Shown: positions 49,582 to 60,067, counted from the first letter of the stretch. The stretch: DNA of 64,000 nt from Vibrio sp. HA2012 (GCF_002812955.1 NZ_PFXK01000001.1:806001-870000), one strand, 5' to 3'. Program-made: numbers and translations. Notes: generated by a model not told the origin, from the letters alone.

Positions 49582-51507
49582 TTAAGCGTAATAACTGATT
49601 CCATCATCTTTTGCAGCAATATTCACATCCAGATTGATGCCTTCATCAAGGTTAGTCCCCTCATCCGGCTTCTGTCCCTGATAGCTGCTTTCACCACCCG
49701 AACCGTTTCCGGCAGAGTACTGACGCTGCTGTCCGCTATTTTGCTGATGAACAGAGGTATCTGCAAGCTGAACCCCCTGCTGAGCCAACATTTCCCGTAA
49801 TTTGGGCATTGCGTGCTCAACCATATCTCTGGCTTGTGGATTTGCGACCGTGAACTGAACTGAAGCTCCGTCACCGTGCATTGTCATGCGGATATGCATG
49901 CGTCCAAGCTCCGGCGGATCCAGTCTTATATCAATATTCTTAAGGTTCTTAGACATCATCATCTGCACCCGCTCAGCGAGTTGATCTCCGGCCATATCCC
50001 GGTTCAGCTGCAACGCTGGCTGAGTGCCTGTTGCCTGCTGAGCTTCGATACGGCTCTGAACCGTTGTACTTCCCTGCTGTCCGGCTAGACCAGCAAGTTG
50101 CTGAGAGAGTTCTGAATCTTTATTACCGTTTTTGGCTGCTGACAGACCTTTTGCTCCGCTCACTCCGGCAGTGGTTGCCAGCATGGTTTTCATTTCCTGA
50201 ACATTTCCTGCCGGAACCGTATTAGCCGCAAAAGACGGCATCCCGGCAGTGTTCAACTCAGGCTGAACCAGTGTTGCCGTCGTCAGGGGTGATGCCTGCA
50301 ATTTTTCCGCTTGCTGAGGTGATATCTGAGCCATAGATTGTGCCTGAGCCACCTGCTGATGCAGCAGCTGATGGCGGTTCTGAGACTGACTGGAAAATGA
50401 CTCAGATTGTAGCTTACTGAGATCCACTGAAGTCTTTCCTGCGTCCATAACCGTAGCTTGCTCCTGCAAAGAAAGTTCTCCTTCATCCTGGGCAAGAAAA
50501 CTCTGTTCGGATGTACTAACCTGTACAACCGGATCACCAACACCAGGGGAAAGTAACTGCATTTCAGAAGAAGCTGGTACCATCAGCGGAGTTTCTGCTA
50601 CCTGCGTATCCCACACCAGCGCAGCCTGTGACTCAGGGAATTTTTCTGTATGAGCCGTTTCCGGGGTCACTGTCTTTCCCTGCATGACCGCACGATGAAT
50701 TGTCTGCATATCAGGCATTGATTCCAGTTGGACATCCCATTCGCCTCCGGCAACACCTTGCTTTGTGTTCACCAAATGTTCGGCCCCAGTTGGATCTGCT
50801 GTTATATCTTGAGTCTGCAGTTCTGCACTCAACTCAGAAGACATCACCGGGACACCCTGAACAGAAACACCGTCAGAAACAGTCTTCTGAACCTCTGCTG
50901 GCACAGCATCCTGCCCAGCTATAAGCGGATCAGATCCTGTCACTCTATGTTCGATGCTTACCATCTGCTGCGGCTGTAAAGATATATCCGGACTCTGCTG
51001 TTCTGCGCCCGTTATCTGGCTGGCTTTTGCATCTGCTGTGAGTATCTGCTCAGAGCGAGGCAAATCTTTGCCGGAAGTTCCCTGTAATACCTGATTCGAC
51101 TCATCCAGCCTCTCCAGTAATCGGTTACCAGAATACATCGCCTGACTGGCCTTGCTGGAGACTGAAGTATTCTCAGAATCCGTTTGTTCTGCCGGGTCAT
51201 CTGCTGACACCTGATATTCCTGAGCATCAGACACAAAGTCAGTTTCAGGCTCGGTAGCGATTTCTTCACTTTCATCAGTCAGTAATAATTTTTCAGAAGC
51301 CGTGCCTGACTCAGCCGACGAAGTTTCTGTAACTTTCGTATCCGGGTCTTTTTCTTCCGAACGAAAAATAGCAACCAGCTTACTCAGAAAGCTACCGGAC
51401 TCTTCAGCATCACCAGCCTCATCAGAAGATTTGACACCAGCAGCCCCTGCTTTGAGCAGGGCAGCGGATTTACCACTTTCAGTAACTGACAGGGAACTTT
51501 GATTCAT
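49582..51507 (-). CDS. fliK: Flagellar hook-length control protein FliK
   Basis: Molecular ruler that sets hook length and triggers the FlhB switch. It has 641 residues, with a long Ser/Gln/Glu-rich disordered ruler and a conserved C-terminal domain (DIRLDPPELGRMHIRM and MVEHAMPKLREMLAQQGVQL). I start at MNQSSLSVTES. The frame is open 15 codons further up without family support. It has its own sigma-54 promoter about 100 bp upstream. Confidence 0.94.
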   Translation of the reverse strand: MNQSSLSVTESGKSAALLKAGAAGVKSSDEAGDAEESGSFLSKLVAIFRSEEKDPDTKVTETSSAESGTASEKLLLTDESEEIATEPETDFVSDAQEYQVSADDPAEQTDSENTSVSSKASQAMYSGNRLLERLDESNQVLQGTSGKDLPRSEQILTADAKASQITGAEQQSPDISLQPQQMVSIEHRVTGSDPLIAGQDAVPAEVQKTVSDGVSVQGVPVMSSELSAELQTQDITADPTGAEHLVNTKQGVAGGEWDVQLESMPDMQTIHRAVMQGKTVTPETAHTEKFPESQAALVWDTQVAETPLMVPASSEMQLLSPGVGDPVVQVSTSEQSFLAQDEGELSLQEQATVMDAGKTSVDLSKLQSESFSSQSQNRHQLLHQQVAQAQSMAQISPQQAEKLQASPLTTATLVQPELNTAGMPSFAANTVPAGNVQEMKTMLATTAGVSGAKGLSAAKNGNKDSELSQQLAGLAGQQGSTTVQSRIEAQQATGTQPALQLNRDMAGDQLAERVQMMMSKNLKNIDIRLDPPELGRMHIRMTMHGDGASVQFTVANPQARDMVEHAMPKLREMLAQQGVQLADTSVHQQNSGQQRQYSAGNGSGGESSYQGQKPDEGTNLDEGINLDVNIAAKDDGISYYA

Positions 51508-51604
51508 AAACGGATCTCTTCTGCAAATAAACAAGCCATCTGACCTGAGCAAATCATTCCGGTCTGTACATTGCTAAACAAGCCGGGTTTTATACAAGAG
51601 TTTT

Positions 51605-51620
51605 TGCAAGAATCAGACCA
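51605..51620 (-). promoter_or_regulatory. Sigma-54 promoter of fliK operon
   Basis: The minus strand reads TGGTCTGATTCTTGCA, with GG and GC exactly ten bases apart. It overlaps the end of the fliJ-fliK gap, about 100 nt before the fliK ATG, and would drive fliKLMNOPQR-flhB. Confidence 0.75.
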
Positions 51621-51635
51621 GAAAATACTACCGGC

Positions 51636-52070
51636 TTATTTACGTCGTGAAAACTGCAAGGTCGAGAACTCATCCATCTGTTTCTGCTCCCGTTTTTCTT
51701 CCAGTCTTTGTTTTTCTTTCTTTTTCTTATCGATCATCCATTCATAGGAGCGGCGCTGTTTACGCATTTCCATCCAGTACTCTTCGCAATTTGTCACCTG
51801 AGAAGTAAAATGGCCTTCAGCCTGTTTTTGCTTAGTCAGAGTGTCATCCAGTTGAGTCAAAAAACGATTCAGATGACCGTAAGCACTGGCACTCAGGCCA
51901 TTCTGTCCACGCTCAACCAGTTGTCTGCAATAATCGAGGCGATACTGTTCAATCTGTTCAACCTGATGGTAATAGCCTTCCAGCTCATTGCGGGCTTTAT
52001 TCAGTGCCAGTACCGCCTGATTCTCTCGTTCTTTCGCCTGTTCCAGCAGAAAGTCCAGCGCATTATCCAC
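51636..52070 (-). CDS. fliJ: Flagellar export protein FliJ
   Basis: Coiled-coil protein that links the FliI ATPase to the export gate. It has 144 residues, nearly all helical, with a highly charged C-terminus (KKKKEKQRLEEKREQKQ). It is 19 bp downstream of fliI, as in the standard fliEFGHIJ operon. Confidence 0.94.
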   Translation of the reverse strand: MDNALDFLLEQAKERENQAVLALNKARNELEGYYHQVEQIEQYRLDYCRQLVERGQNGLSASAYGHLNRFLTQLDDTLTKQKQAEGHFTSQVTNCEEYWMEMRKQRRSYEWMIDKKKKEKQRLEEKREQKQMDEFSTLQFSRRK

Positions 52071-52089
52071 GTGTCACCTCCCGGCTGTA

Positions 52090-53421
52090 TTAGTGGCTGC
52101 CAGCAGTCTGCAGTACATTACGCAGCATATTGATGCACATATCGTACGGTACAGACTCTTTCATACTTTGCTGCAGATACTGATCCAGACTAGGTTTAAT
52201 AGTAAATGCACTATCAATTGCATTGTCAGTTCCCGGTTTATAAGCACCGATAGAAACCAGATCCTGATTTTTACGACAAATAGACAGGATCTGCCTGACC
52301 GCTTTCGACATCAGCACATGTTCTTCCGATGTGATCTGCGGCATAACCCGGCTAACGGATTTTTCAACATCAATTGCCGGATAATGACCAGCATCAGCCA
52401 TTTCCCGCGACAGAACAATGTGACCATCAAGAATGGCACGGGAAGCATCGGCTATCGGATCCTGCAAATCATCACCCTCAGTCAGAACGGTAAAAAAGGC
52501 CGTAATTGAGCCCTGCTCCGGACTACCATTACCGGCTCTTTCAACCAGTGCCGGCAATTTAGCAAATACCGATGGCGGATAACCTTTAGTCGCAGGAGGC
52601 TCACCCACCGAAAGGGCTATCTCACGCTGAGCCTGAGCAAACCGGGTCAGTGAATCCATCAGTAACAGCACATCCAGTCCCTGATCACGAAAATATTCTG
52701 CAATCGTCAATGCAGTCTGACAGCCTTTTAAGCGCATCAATGGTGATGAGTCCGCAGGCGCAGCCACAACGACCGAACGTCTGCGGCCATCCTCACCCAG
52801 AATTTCTTCTATAAATTCTTTAACTTCTCGTCCCCGTTCACCAATCAGACCAACAACCACAACCTGTGCCGTCGTCCCTCGGGTCATCATTCCCAAGGTA
52901 ACGGATTTACCCACACCAGAACCAGCAAACAGACCGATCCGTTGTCCTTTTCCTACCGTCAACAGACCGTTAATGGCTTTCAGACCGACATCCAGCGGCT
53001 CAGAAATAGGCTTACGTAACAGAGGATTCATAGGTTCAGAACTGAATGAGGCTCTGTGCTCAGTGTAGATTTCCCCCAATCCGTCCAGCGGATTACCAAC
53101 CCCGTCAATAACCCGTCCAAGCAGTTCCATACCGACAGGAAGACCACTGTCTCCTGTCATAGGGGTGACTTTTGCCCCCGGCAGGACACCAGTAATCTGC
53201 TCACTGGGCATAAGAAATAGATTATCACCGGAAAAGCCCACGACTTCAGCTTCCATTTCTCCGTTCAGGGTTTCAACCTTACACAGACTACCGATAGGGG
53301 CACGACAACCGATGGCTTCCAGAGTCAGACCGACCACCCGGACCAGTTTCCCGGCGGCAATTGCCCGGGTCGTCAGACCATGGGTTTTATACTGAGAGAG
53401 GCGTTCGGCAAGGGGCAACAT
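52090..53421 (-). CDS. fliI: Flagellum-specific ATP synthase FliI
   Basis: Export ATPase resembling the F1 beta subunit, 443 residues. Walker [11 protein letters not shown] is near residue 168, Walker B is [17 protein letters not shown], and the family segment [23 protein letters not shown] stretch is present. It is 3 bp after fliH. Confidence 0.98.
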   Translation of the reverse strand: MLPLAERLSQYKTHGLTTRAIAAGKLVRVVGLTLEAIGCRAPIGSLCKVETLNGEMEAEVVGFSGDNLFLMPSEQITGVLPGAKVTPMTGDSGLPVGMELLGRVIDGVGNPLDGLGEIYTEHRASFSSEPMNPLLRKPISEPLDVGLKAINGLLTVGKGQRIGLFAGSGVGKSVTLGMMTRGTTAQVVVVGLIGERGREVKEFIEEILGEDGRRRSVVVAAPADSSPLMRLKGCQTALTIAEYFRDQGLDVLLLMDSLTRFAQAQREIALSVGEPPATKGYPPSVFAKLPALVERAGNGSPEQGSITAFFTVLTEGDDLQDPIADASRAILDGHIVLSREMADAGHYPAIDVEKSVSRVMPQITSEEHVLMSKAVRQILSICRKNQDLVSIGAYKPGTDNAIDSAFTIKPSLDQYLQQSMKESVPYDMCINMLRNVLQTAGSH

Positions 53422-53424
53422 GGT

Positions 53425-54222
53425 TTATTCCCCCTGATGCCGGTTTACACCACAAAAAGACTGCAGAACGGAACGTACCCGTTCTTCCATTTTATAACTT
53501 ACACTAGATTCACCGGCTTCTATTTGCACATCACCGCGGTTTAACGAAGGCTCCGTCACCAAAGTCCAGTTACGGCAGTCCAGTTCTGCTTCACCATAAG
53601 CAGACTGGATAATCGCTACATCATCCGGATGCAGTTTCAGTGTGATCGGATGACCGGAAATTGGTAATGCTTCAACCGATTCACGGACAGTATCAAGGAT
53701 AACCTGAGGATTCATCTGCACTTCCACATGTACCACCTCTTTGGTAATGGCAAGTACCATATCCACCAGCTGTTTTTCAACCTGAGCATTCATCAGCTCC
53801 AGTGGCTGGGCAAACTGGTTGGCAAGATTCATAAAAATATCTACCTGTTGTCGGATATATTCCTGTCCGGCAGTAATACCTTCCGTTTTACCCAGCTCGA
53901 AACCTTCTGCCTGTCCAGCCTCCAGCCCCTGCTCTTTTCCTTTATCGTATCCGGCAGTAAATCCAGCTTCCTGTCCCTGATGGTAACCTTCTTCATGGGC
54001 AGATCTTTTAATCGTTTCGATATCTTCCGCTGTCAATTCAACCGGAATATCTTCTTTCGGCGGCTCAAAATCCGGCTTCCAGCCCGGATCATAATTAAAT
54101 GCCGTATTTTTTGCCTCTCTGCTGCTTTCCTGTGTGTAATCCGGCAAGCCCCATCGTTCAGGCTTGACGTTAGCACCTTCTTCATCAGGCCGAAGAAAAC
54201 CACGTTTACGCTCAAGAGACAT
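53425..54222 (-). CDS. fliH: Flagellar export regulator FliH
   Basis: Negative regulator and stalk of FliI, 265 residues. It has a Gly-rich repeated helix (about 85-120, GYHQGQEAGFTAGYDKGKEQ) typical of FliH GxxxG repeats, then the C-terminal FliI-binding domain. It lies between fliG and fliI. Confidence 0.95.
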   Translation of the reverse strand: MSLERKRGFLRPDEEGANVKPERWGLPDYTQESSREAKNTAFNYDPGWKPDFEPPKEDIPVELTAEDIETIKRSAHEEGYHQGQEAGFTAGYDKGKEQGLEAGQAEGFELGKTEGITAGQEYIRQQVDIFMNLANQFAQPLELMNAQVEKQLVDMVLAITKEVVHVEVQMNPQVILDTVRESVEALPISGHPITLKLHPDDVAIIQSAYGEAELDCRNWTLVTEPSLNRGDVQIEAGESSVSYKMEERVRSVLQSFCGVNRHQGE

Positions 54223-54288
54223 AACCCACCCTATGCTATCTGACTACCACTATATTGTCTGATCACCGGGTTCTGGCCGCGATTCCAC

Positions 54289-55341
54289 TTACAGGAACTC
54301 GTCAGCACCACCACCCAGCATAATTTCACCACTGTCTGCCAACCGACGTGCTACAGCAAGGATCTCTTTCTGTGCAGCTTCTACATCCGCTACCCGTACC
54401 GGAGGCATTGCTTCAATATCATCGCGCATCATCTCAGCAGCACGTTTGGACATGTTCTTGAAGATCTTATCACGCAGCGCTTCATCAGCACCTTTCAGTG
54501 CCTTCTGCAGAACATCCTGAGGCACATCACGCAGCAATTTCTGCACTCCCTGATCATCAACTTCAATCAGGTTGTCGAATACAAACATCAGATCCTGAAT
54601 CTGAGTCGCCATATCCTCATCCTGGTCGCGAATTTGATCCATCAGAATGCCTTCAACACTGTTATCCATATAGTTCATGATCTCAGCAGCGGCTTTCAGG
54701 CCACCAATTTTGGCTGCCTGAGCACCAGCCTGACCAGCAAACTGTTTCTCCATAATCTCGTTCAGTTCTGCCAATGCTGATGGCTGTACTTCTTCCAGAT
54801 TGGCAATACGCATCATCAAATCGAGACGAACACGTTCAGGAAACTGTGACAGGATTTCTGCCGACTGATCGGCTTCCAGATAAGATAATACGATAGTCTG
54901 AATCTGCGGGTGTTCATTTACAATAATGCTGGCAACCTGACGAGGATCCATCCATTTCAGAGAATCAAGCCCTTTCGAACCGGTACCAAGCAGGATCTGA
55001 TCAACCAGATTATTAGCCTTATCTTCACCCAGAGCAGAAACCAGAGCCTTACGCATAAAGTCTTCACTGCCCATTCCGATATTGGTGTATTTCTGGATAT
55101 CTTCCAGGAAAGCACGGTGAACTGCTGTCACCTTTTCATTATTCAGATCGGCAGCTCTCGCCATCGCACTCCCCACTCGTTGCACCTGCTTAGGTTCAAG
55201 GTGACGGATAATGCCTGCGGCATCTTCTTCGCTAAGGCTCAGCAGCAGGATAGCCGCTCTTTCATCTCCGGGAATAGAGGTAACATCGATTTCCGTCGAC
55301 CCATCACCGCCATTTTCACGTTTTACAATATCATCAGCCAT
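54289..55341 (-). CDS. fliG: Flagellar motor switch protein FliG
   Basis: Rotor torque-generating protein, 350 residues with N, middle (EHPQIQTIVLSYLEADQSAE) and C domains. The charged torque helix region is DIEAMPPVRVADVEAAQKEI near residues 308-327. It overlaps fliF by eight bases. Confidence 0.98.
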   Translation of the reverse strand: MADDIVKRENGGDGSTEIDVTSIPGDERAAILLLSLSEEDAAGIIRHLEPKQVQRVGSAMARAADLNNEKVTAVHRAFLEDIQKYTNIGMGSEDFMRKALVSALGEDKANNLVDQILLGTGSKGLDSLKWMDPRQVASIIVNEHPQIQTIVLSYLEADQSAEILSQFPERVRLDLMMRIANLEEVQPSALAELNEIMEKQFAGQAGAQAAKIGGLKAAAEIMNYMDNSVEGILMDQIRDQDEDMATQIQDLMFVFDNLIEVDDQGVQKLLRDVPQDVLQKALKGADEALRDKIFKNMSKRAAEMMRDDIEAMPPVRVADVEAAQKEILAVARRLADSGEIMLGGGADEFL

Positions 55342-57079
55342 TGACTAACCAGTTCTTCACAACCTGAGCCGCCAGTTCCGGCTCGTTAGCAACAAGTGCC
55401 CGTACCGCTTTGAGCACATCTTCATCTTTATGCAGGTTCGGCAGTTCCACTCCGGAACCAAACTCAAATACTTCACCGCCGTCGATATCACTACCGATCA
55501 AACTCATCTCGCCATCCATGATAGGCATGCCGTGCTCATCATATGCCACACCGGCTTCATCATCCGCATTCGGATTAAGCAGTTTCTTCATCGCAGGACG
55601 TACCAGAACCAAAACTACAATAATCACAACCAGCGCACTCGCAAGCCAGCGAACCCAGTTGTTAAAGTTCGGATGTTCCCAGATAGGCACATCAGCAATC
55701 TGTTCCATTTCAGGTTCAGCAAATTTCACACTCAGCACATTCAGCAGATCGCCCCGCTCAGCATCAAATCCAACCGTACCGACCAGCACCTGACGAATGG
55801 CATCCAGCTCATTTGCAGACAGCGGTTCATAGGTTACCTCACCACTATCCGGATTAGTTACAGCCCGGTCTTTAATCGCCACGGAGACTGTCTGACGGTC
55901 AACCACTCCCGTCTGACGACGCTCATGACTGATCGTCGTATCCAGCTCAAAATTACGGGTCGCCTCTTTATGCACAGAACCTTGCCCGAGGAGCGAGCCA
56001 TCTTTCATCTGTGCCACATCCTGTGGAATAGACGCATCAGCCGGAGGCTGGTTACTCAGCGCTCCCGGAACACCGGCAACAACGTTACCATTGTTATAGT
56101 CTTCAAGAGTATATTCACTGCGGGTCGATGATGTGCTGGGATCAAACCGTTTACGGGTCTGTTCAACCGCGCTAAAATCGAGCTGAATATCCACCTGAGC
56201 CGTATAGTTTCCGATACCAAGAATAGGGATCAATACCGAATCAATTTTATCCCGCAGAGTCTGTTCCTGCTTACGCTCTAAATCCTGTTCTTTACGACGA
56301 GCTGTCGCCACCGGGTCCTGAGAACCGGAACTGAGCAAACGACCATGCTGATCAGTCACGGTTACGCGGGTCGGTTTCATTCCCGGTACAGCACTGGCAA
56401 CCATATCCACAATAGAATCCACTTCTTCCTGCTTCAGGGTATTTCCCATACGCAGAGTCACAAATACGGTCGCCGATGCTTCCTGATTTTGACGAACAAA
56501 TACACTCTGTTTTGGTAGTGCAAGCAATACGGAAGCCTTACGCACCTGACGCATCTGTTCAATGGCTTTAGCTAGTTGGCGCTCCCGGCTCAGTTTCAAT
56601 CGCTCGGTTTCCAGACGCTGTGATACCCCGAACCCCATATCATTCAGTAAGATATCATCACCAGCCTGATCGCTTTTATTTAACCCTTCGCGAGCAAGAT
56701 TCAGTTTAAGACTGCTGTATTCATCAACGGGAACCTGAATGGTGTTTCCTTCCAGTTTGTATTCGAATTGCTGCTGGTCAAGGTAGTCAAGAACCGTGAT
56801 CAGTTCATCGGTTTCGTAAGTACCCAGCGGACGCATTTCCGGCTCTCTCATCCAAAAAAACAGCATAACGATCAGAGCCACGCAGATCGAGATAGACAAG
56901 ACGAGAACAACCTGACGCAGCAGATCCAAATCACCTACGGCAAAATCCATCTTGGATGAACTTTTTTCGTGCAGATCAATATCCTGAGTATCAGTATCCA
57001 TTCCGCTTGTGGTTGTCAGTGCACCATCAGAACCTGAGCCAGCTACTGCAACATCTGTTGATTTATTTTCATCAGCCAC
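55334..57079 (-). CDS. fliF: Flagellar MS-ring protein FliF
   Basis: MS-ring protein of 581 residues with two transmembrane helices (about 54-72 and 470-490) around a large periplasmic ring-building region (YKLEGNTIQVPVDEYSSLKL, PKQSVFVRQNQEASATVFVT). The C-terminal FliG-binding tail ends AAQVVKNWLVNG. It is 15 bp after fliE. Confidence 0.98.
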   Translation of the reverse strand: MADENKSTDVAVAGSGSDGALTTTSGMDTDTQDIDLHEKSSSKMDFAVGDLDLLRQVVLVLSISICVALIVMLFFWMREPEMRPLGTYETDELITVLDYLDQQQFEYKLEGNTIQVPVDEYSSLKLNLAREGLNKSDQAGDDILLNDMGFGVSQRLETERLKLSRERQLAKAIEQMRQVRKASVLLALPKQSVFVRQNQEASATVFVTLRMGNTLKQEEVDSIVDMVASAVPGMKPTRVTVTDQHGRLLSSGSQDPVATARRKEQDLERKQEQTLRDKIDSVLIPILGIGNYTAQVDIQLDFSAVEQTRKRFDPSTSSTRSEYTLEDYNNGNVVAGVPGALSNQPPADASIPQDVAQMKDGSLLGQGSVHKEATRNFELDTTISHERRQTGVVDRQTVSVAIKDRAVTNPDSGEVTYEPLSANELDAIRQVLVGTVGFDAERGDLLNVLSVKFAEPEMEQIADVPIWEHPNFNNWVRWLASALVVIIVVLVLVRPAMKKLLNPNADDEAGVAYDEHGMPIMDGEMSLIGSDIDGGEVFEFGSGVELPNLHKDEDVLKAVRALVANEPELAAQVVKNWLVNG

Positions 57080-57094
57080 GGTCAGTCACCCAAA

Positions 57095-57406
57095 TTAAAC
57101 TGGCATATTCATCAATTCTTTATAAGCCTCTACCAGCTTATTTCTCACCTGAATGGTCGCCTCAAACGCCACACTGGATTTATTTCTCGCTATCATAACG
57201 TCTGAAAGAGACACATCTTCGTCGCCACGGTCAAAGCGCATTTGCAGATCGCTGGAACTTTGCTGCAGGGCATTTACATTATTGATAGCATTATTCAGCA
57301 TCTGACCAAAGTCTGCGCCAACCCGCTGGCCGGTTGCCGGTTGCGTTGTGTTTGACGCTTCCAGCTTCATTGCCTGCATTTCACTCTGTATGCCACCAAT
57401 ATTCAT
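57095..57406 (-). CDS. fliE: Flagellar hook-basal body protein FliE
   Basis: Rod-MS-ring adaptor of 103 residues, first gene of fliEFGHIJ. The C-terminal family segment VSLSDVMIARNKSSVAFEAT is present. A sigma-54 promoter ends about 55 bp upstream. Confidence 0.97.
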   Translation of the reverse strand: MNIGGIQSEMQAMKLEASNTTQPATGQRVGADFGQMLNNAINNVNALQQSSSDLQMRFDRGDEDVSLSDVMIARNKSSVAFEATIQVRNKLVEAYKELMNMPV

Positions 57407-57460
57407 TCTAACCCCACTAAGCCAATAATTTGACTTGTTATCCTGTTCTTATTTTGACGC

Positions 57461-57476
57461 TGCAATTAATATGCCA
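57461..57476 (-). promoter_or_regulatory. Sigma-54 promoter of fliEFGHIJ
   Basis: The minus strand reads TGGCATATTAATTGCA, a near-consensus -24/-12 element with ten bases between GG and GC. It lies in the flrC-fliE gap and by family knowledge would be activated by FlrC. Confidence 0.85.
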
Positions 57477-57493
57477 TGGGCAATAAGCCCTTA

Positions 57494-58930
57494 TCAGCCC
57501 GGTATTTCAATACCTGCATCACGCATTTTTGCCAACTTATAACGTAATGTTCTTGGACTAATGCCCAACTTTTCTGCGATTTCCTTACGCCGGCCATTGC
57601 ATTTGATCACCGTTTCCAGAATGATAGCGTACTCCTGATCACGCAGTTCACCACCCAACCCTTCTCCGGAAGAGAGGTTCTTTTCCAGTACATAATCATC
57701 CATATTGTCCGCCAGCAAGGAGCCCGGTTCTGCTATCGGTTTAACGACCGGAACCGCCATATCCGCCTGAACAGCAGTCTGCAGACTGTTTGCATCCTGC
57801 CAGTCAACGCCTTCCAACAGAATATGCTCCTCCTGAATATGACCCTGTTCGCTGAGGATCAGTGCCCGCTGAACGACATTATCCAGTTCACGAACGTTGC
57901 CCGGCCAGGTGTAGCTCAACAGCTTGTTTACGGCTGCCGGTGCAATATCAGGAACAGGAAGCCCCAGTTTCTGACAATGGCGTTCCGTCAGGTGGCGGGT
58001 CAGCGGTTCGATATCACCTTTACGTTCACACAATGGTGGCCAGGCAATCGGAAATACATTCAAACGGTAATACAGGTCTTCCCTGAAGTTTCCTTCAGTC
58101 ACATATTGTTTAAGATCCCGGTTACTGGTTGCCAGAACCCGAACATCCAGCTTAATACTTTTGCGGCTACCCAGACGTTCAACTTCTCTTTCCTGCAAGA
58201 CCCGCAACAGTTTAGCCTGCAGATTCAGATCCATTTCGCTGATCTCGTCCAGAAGAATCGTACCGCCCTGTGCCTGCTCGAACTTACCCGGACACGCCTG
58301 AACTGCGCCGGTAAAAGCACCTTTCTCATAACCGAACAACGTAGCTTCCAGCATATTGTCCGGAATAGCGGCACAGTTAATAGCGATAAAAGGGCCATCT
58401 TTGCGACCGGACATATTATGAATATGCCGGGACATCACTTCTTTACCTGAACCACTCGGCCCCAAAACCATCACGTTGGCATCAGTCTTCGCCACTTTTT
58501 CTGCCAGAGCGATCAGCTTGATACTTTTCTCATCGGCAACAACCGCATCGCCGTTATCGTCAGATTTGACCGGAGCATATCGGCTAACCATATTCAGCAG
58601 TACTTCAGGTGCAAAAGGTTTTGCCATATAATCAATGGCTCCTTCTTTCATCGCAGCCACCGCATCTTCGATATTAGCGTATGCCGTCATCAGAAGAACC
58701 GGTAGATTAGGCCAGTGCTGCTTAATGTTTCTCAGCAATGCCAGCCCTCCCATGCCCGCCATCTGCACATCTGAGACAACGATATCAACTTCTTCTGTTT
58801 TCAGTTTCACCAAAGCATCTTCAGCACAATCCGCCTCGATCCACTCATATCCGGCAAGCGCTAGTGTATCAACCAGTGCCTCACGCAAGCCTTCATCATC
58901 TTCTACGATTAACACTTTACTTTGAGCCAT
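57494..58930 (-). CDS. flrC: Sigma-54 activator FlrC
   Basis: NtrC-type activator of class III flagellar genes, 478 residues. The receiver has D54 in VVSDVQMAG. The AAA+ domain has GPSGSGKEVMSRHIH and the sigma-54 contact loop GAFTGA, followed by a Fis-type HTH at the C-terminus (KEIAEKLGISPRTLRYKL). I start at MAQSKVLIVE, whose ATG overlaps the flrB stop by one base. An in-frame upstream extension lies inside flrB. Confidence 0.97.
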   Translation of the reverse strand: MAQSKVLIVEDDEGLREALVDTLALAGYEWIEADCAEDALVKLKTEEVDIVVSDVQMAGMGGLALLRNIKQHWPNLPVLLMTAYANIEDAVAAMKEGAIDYMAKPFAPEVLLNMVSRYAPVKSDDNGDAVVADEKSIKLIALAEKVAKTDANVMVLGPSGSGKEVMSRHIHNMSGRKDGPFIAINCAAIPDNMLEATLFGYEKGAFTGAVQACPGKFEQAQGGTILLDEISEMDLNLQAKLLRVLQEREVERLGSRKSIKLDVRVLATSNRDLKQYVTEGNFREDLYYRLNVFPIAWPPLCERKGDIEPLTRHLTERHCQKLGLPVPDIAPAAVNKLLSYTWPGNVRELDNVVQRALILSEQGHIQEEHILLEGVDWQDANSLQTAVQADMAVPVVKPIAEPGSLLADNMDDYVLEKNLSSGEGLGGELRDQEYAIILETVIKCNGRRKEIAEKLGISPRTLRYKLAKMRDAGIEIPG

Positions 58931-59970
58931 TATTCGTCTCCTGAGTTGTCGTTTTTCAGCGGCAGGCACATGGTAAAACAAGCGCCATCCCCCGGTTCAG
59001 ATAAAAGTTCAAGACGTCCTTTATGCGCCCGGCAGACCATCTGTACGACAGCCAGACCCAGCCCCGTTCCCTGAGAACGGGTTGTAAAAAACGGTTCCAT
59101 GATCTTACTCTGCAGCTCGGGGGGAACACCCGGCCCGTTATCCTGCACAGAGATCTTAAGTTCATTGCCTACAGGACGGAAAAACACATCAACCTGAGAT
59201 TCTTTTCCGCCAATCTGTATTGCATTAATCACCAGATTGCTGAGTGCCGATGCAATTGCATTTGCATTACCCAGCAGTTGTGCCTGTTCACCTTCAGCTT
59301 CCAGACAGAAATCAATCTGATTATTTTTTATCGCTGTCTCTACCATCGGCTGAAATTCTGCGACCAATTCTGCCACTCTAAATGGCTGAACCACTTTGTT
59401 GTCTCCCCCTTTAGCAAACAACAACATGTCGTTGACCTGCTTTTCTAAATCGTGCAGACGATCCATCAGACGAGTCTGAAAACGTTCCCGGGTCGGAGTA
59501 GGAAGGTTAGGAGCACCAAGATTAGAAGCATACAACATAGCACTGGATAAAGGAGTTCTGACCTGATGAGCCAGAGAGGCAACCATTCTTCCGATAGAAG
59601 ACAGTCGTTGCAGGTCACTGACTCTCGACTGTAGTAAACGGGTTTCAGTCAGATCGGTGATAAGAATAAGCTGCCCGGTTGAAGAAGCAGAGATAGCCAG
59701 ACGAACCTTACGTCCGTTTCTCAGTGACACCTCATGCCCGTCATCTTCCTGCGGAGCAAAAGCGCTCTGGATAACCGAAAACCATTTTTCCCCGACCAGA
59801 GGAACGTCCAGTAAACGATGCGCTTCCGGATTGGCTTCCCGAACCTCACCTTGCGTATCCAGCAGAATAACCCCGGCAGGCATAACATCCAGCACTTGCT
59901 GATAGCGTCCCACCTGCTCTTTCAGAGAGGCTAAATACACCGGATTATCCTGTTGTTCTGCTACTGGCAT
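58930..59970 (-). CDS. flrB: Flagellar sensor kinase FlrB
   Basis: Histidine kinase that phosphorylates FlrC, 346 residues, with no transmembrane segment. A PAS-like domain (about 25-115) precedes a HisKA region with H135 in SLAHQVRTPLSS and an ATPase with N, G1 (DNGPGVP) and G2 (TGLGLAVV) boxes. I start at MPVAEQQ. The upstream part of the frame contains the sigma-54 promoter, so the longer start is rejected. Confidence 0.96.
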   Translation of the reverse strand: MPVAEQQDNPVYLASLKEQVGRYQQVLDVMPAGVILLDTQGEVREANPEAHRLLDVPLVGEKWFSVIQSAFAPQEDDGHEVSLRNGRKVRLAISASSTGQLILITDLTETRLLQSRVSDLQRLSSIGRMVASLAHQVRTPLSSAMLYASNLGAPNLPTPTRERFQTRLMDRLHDLEKQVNDMLLFAKGGDNKVVQPFRVAELVAEFQPMVETAIKNNQIDFCLEAEGEQAQLLGNANAIASALSNLVINAIQIGGKESQVDVFFRPVGNELKISVQDNGPGVPPELQSKIMEPFFTTRSQGTGLGLAVVQMVCRAHKGRLELLSEPGDGACFTMCLPLKNDNSGDE

Positions 59971-60006
59971 GTCAGTTTCTCGTCTACATAAAACAATAGC
60001 CTGAGA

Positions 60007-60022
60007 TGCAATTTGCAAGCCA
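60007..60022 (-). promoter_or_regulatory. Sigma-54 promoter of flrBC
   Basis: The minus strand reads TGGCTTGCAAATTGCA, with the required ten bases between GG and GC. It would start transcription about 27 nt before the flrB ATG. In Vibrio the flrBC promoter is class II and activated by FlrA. Confidence 0.85.
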
Positions 60023-60067
60023 GACTATTTTTCATTTATATCATACGGTTACAAAAAAACTATCGAA

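Noticed and set aside
51523..51538. TGGCTTGTTTATTTGC as a sigma-54 promoter of fliK
   Set aside because: GG and GC are eleven bases apart, and a correctly spaced site lies at 51605-51620.
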